A stretch of DNA of 6,386 bases, taken from positions 11,036 to 17,421 of the forward strand of contig DHWW01000203.1 of the NCBI GenBank assembly GCA_002413385.1, given 5' to 3'. This document shows positions 5,499-6,386 of the stretch, in pieces. Each line of letters opens with the position of its first letter. Positions within the stretch are counted from its first letter, which is position 1. The DNA comes from Granulicella sp. UBA5172 (GTDB lineage Bacteria; Acidobacteriota; Terriglobia; Terriglobales; Acidobacteriaceae). The position numbers and the translations under genes are program-made. The notes beneath the pieces are model-generated. The model searched no databases. It had not been told where the DNA came from and was given only the letters and a program-made list of their open reading frames with translations.

Positions 5499-6249
5499 TC
5501 GCGCCCGCGTGCCCCATCGTCTTGCCCGGGGGCGCCGAGAAGCCCGCGATGTACGAGAGCACCGGCTTGCTCACGTGCTCGCCGATGTATTGCGCGGCCT
5601 TCTCCTCCTCGTCGCCGCCGATCTCGCCGACCATCACGATCAGCTCGGTCTGCGGGTCGGCCTCGAACTTCTCGAGCACGTCGATGAAGGACGATCCGAC
5701 GACCGGGTCGCCACCGATGCCGACGATCGTGGAGTTGCCGAGCCCGAGCTGCGTCAGCTCGTGGCCGATCTGGTACGTCAGCGTGCCGGAGCGCGAGACG
5801 AGCCCGACCGAGCCCTCGGTGAAGATCTCCGCCGGAATGATCCCGGCGTTCGCCTTCCCCGGTGAGAGCACGCCCGGGCAGTTGGGGCCGATCATCGTCA
5901 CGCCCTTCGGGCGGAAGTACGTGTACGCCCGCAGCATCTCGTGCGCGGGGACGTGCTCGGTGATGCAGATCACCGTGGCGATGCCGGCGTCGACCGCCTC
6001 GTACACGGCGTCGGCCGCGAAGCGGGCCGGCACGAAGATCAGGCTCGTGTTGGCGCCCGCCTCGTCGACGGCCTCCGCGACCGTGTCGAACACCGGGATG
6101 CCGTCGACGTCCTGACCGCCCTTGCCCGGCGTGACGCCCGCGACGACATTCGTCCCGTACGCCTTGTTGCGCAGGCCGTGGAAGCGGCCCTCGCTGCCGG
6201 TCAGGCCCTGGACGACGAGCCGCGTGTCGTTGTCGACGATGATCGCCAT
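5449..6249 (-). CDS. sucD: succinyl-CoA synthetase (succinate-CoA ligase) alpha subunit, lacking its C-terminal end
   Basis: SucD with SucC converts succinyl-CoA plus ADP or GDP and phosphate to succinate, CoA and ATP or GTP in the citric acid cycle; it is cytosolic. The visible 266 residues start at ATG 6247-6249 with MAIIVDNDTRLVVQGLTGSE. The CoA-binding Rossmann domain spans about 4-100. GPNCPG (121-126), SRSGTLTYQ (152-160) and GIGGDPVVGSSF (177-188) are family signatures. GKTMGHAGAI carries the phosphohistidine His247. The family usually has 288-300 residues and continues after ...AKKEAL with EAAGV and about 25 more. Here a TGA at 5449-5451 comes right at the junction, so the stop belongs to the foreign DNA and is not natural. 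The start is 2 nt after the stop of the upstream gene, so the two are co-transcribed. Upstream is a methyltransferase-like gene, not the usual sucC. Almost all codons end in G or C, unlike the left piece. Confidence 0.95.
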   Translation of the reverse strand: MAIIVDNDTRLVVQGLTGSEGRFHGLRNKAYGTNVVAGVTPGKGGQDVDGIPVFDTVAEAVDEAGANTSLIFVPARFAADAVYEAVDAGIATVICITEHVPAHEMLRAYTYFRPKGVTMIGPNCPGVLSPGKANAGIIPAEIFTEGSVGLVSRSGTLTYQIGHELTQLGLGNSTIVGIGGDPVVGSSFIDVLEKFEADPQTELIVMVGEIGGDEEEKAAQYIGEHVSKPVLSYIAGFSAPPGKTMGHAGAIISGSSGTAQAKKEAL

Positions 6250-6251
6250 GG

Positions 6252-6386
6252 TTACGTCTGGGACTTCCGCGCCTTGACGACGATGTAGTCGTTCGACCAG
6301 CTCGCACCGTCGTCGGAGGTGAACGGCGTGAGCAGCTTGCGCACGCGCTCCGCAGCGGCGCCTTCGCAGCCGGTGCGCGCGAGCCA
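6252..6386 (-). CDS. C-terminal fragment, probable class I SAM-dependent methyltransferase
   Basis: On the minus strand the frame is open from the window edge to TAA (6252-6254) and gives 44 residues, including WLARTGCEGAAAERVRKLL and SWSNDYIVVKARK. The run RTGCxGAxAERVRxLL followed by SDDGxxW and a short hydrophobic beta-strand before a basic tail recalls the end of type 11 class I methyltransferases of high-GC actinobacteria. No SAM-binding motif is within the fragment, so this rests on memory of the tail only. It is not the end of sucC. The stop lies 2 nt before sucD, and codon use matches sucD, so the two genes belong to one operon of the right-hand genome. Confidence 0.45.
   Translation of the reverse strand, partial: WLARTGCEGAAAERVRKLLTPFTSDDGASWSNDYIVVKARKSQT

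Noticed and set aside
5477..6115. A 212-codon open frame on the + strand opposite sucD
   Set aside because: It is the antisense of a clear sucD. Long antisense frames are expected in DNA of about 70% GC, and its protein has no recognisable domain.
5420..6307. A 295-codon minus-strand frame overlapping sucD in another phase, extending across the junction
   Set aside because: Its translation is a low-complexity run of Arg, Gly, Ala and Asp typical of out-of-frame high-GC DNA, and it crosses the chimeric join.
1..6386. tRNA, rRNA or CRISPR array
   Set aside because: No cloverleaf-like or rRNA-like stretch and no regularly spaced repeats were seen on reading the intergenic parts; nearly all the rest is coding.

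Overview
The window looks like two unrelated pieces of bacterial DNA joined at about position 5450-5475. The left 5.45 kb has moderate GC (two 60-base lines next to the join, at 5101 and 5401, count 52-53%). It carries an S9 peptidase, a PAS histidine kinase, a lone receiver, a sigma-54 response regulator and a Crp/Fnr-type regulator. From memory of family resemblance this set fits a soil Acidobacteriota (Terriglobia-like) genome, which is an inference. The right 0.93 kb has much higher GC (60-base lines at 5461 and 5521 count 70-72%), with codons that nearly all end in G or C. It carries sucD and the end of another gene, and fits a high-GC actinobacterium-like genome. Both genes that meet at the join lack their C-terminal parts and run toward each other, so a chimeric metagenomic contig is the simplest reading.

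Layout of the left piece. Positions 3-1025 hold the C-terminal half of a DPP-IV-like serine peptidase (+), followed by a stem-loop. A gap of about 320 bp (1026-1345) is rich in inverted repeats. A soluble PAS-PAS-HisKA-HATPase kinase (1346-2986, +) comes next, then a single-domain response regulator (3031-3438, +). Converging on these is an NtrC-type sigma-54 activator (3470-4816, -). A 200-bp divergent intergenic region then leads to a truncated Crp/Fnr-family gene (5019 to about 5470, +). Layout of the right piece: sucD (5449-6249, -, lacking its 3' end) lies 2 nt downstream of the last 44 codons of a probable methyltransferase (6252-6386, -).

The most interesting part is the control circuit in the left piece. 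A good -24/-12 (sigma-54) promoter at 4968-4984 faces the crp-type gene, and the gene divergent to it encodes a sigma-54 activator. Two nearly identical CRP/FNR-type palindromes (TGTGAYTGAAATCACR) occur in the window. One lies just upstream of that promoter, and the other overlaps the kinase stop codon, 33 bp before the lone receiver gene. Together they suggest a loop: PAS kinase to receiver and NtrC-type regulator, then sigma-54 transcription of an Fnr-like factor, which acts back on its own promoter and on the receiver gene. The Fnr-like protein has an N-terminal Cys cluster and lacks the usual cAMP-binding residues, so a redox or gas signal is plausible. The wiring is inferred from motifs and gene order only.
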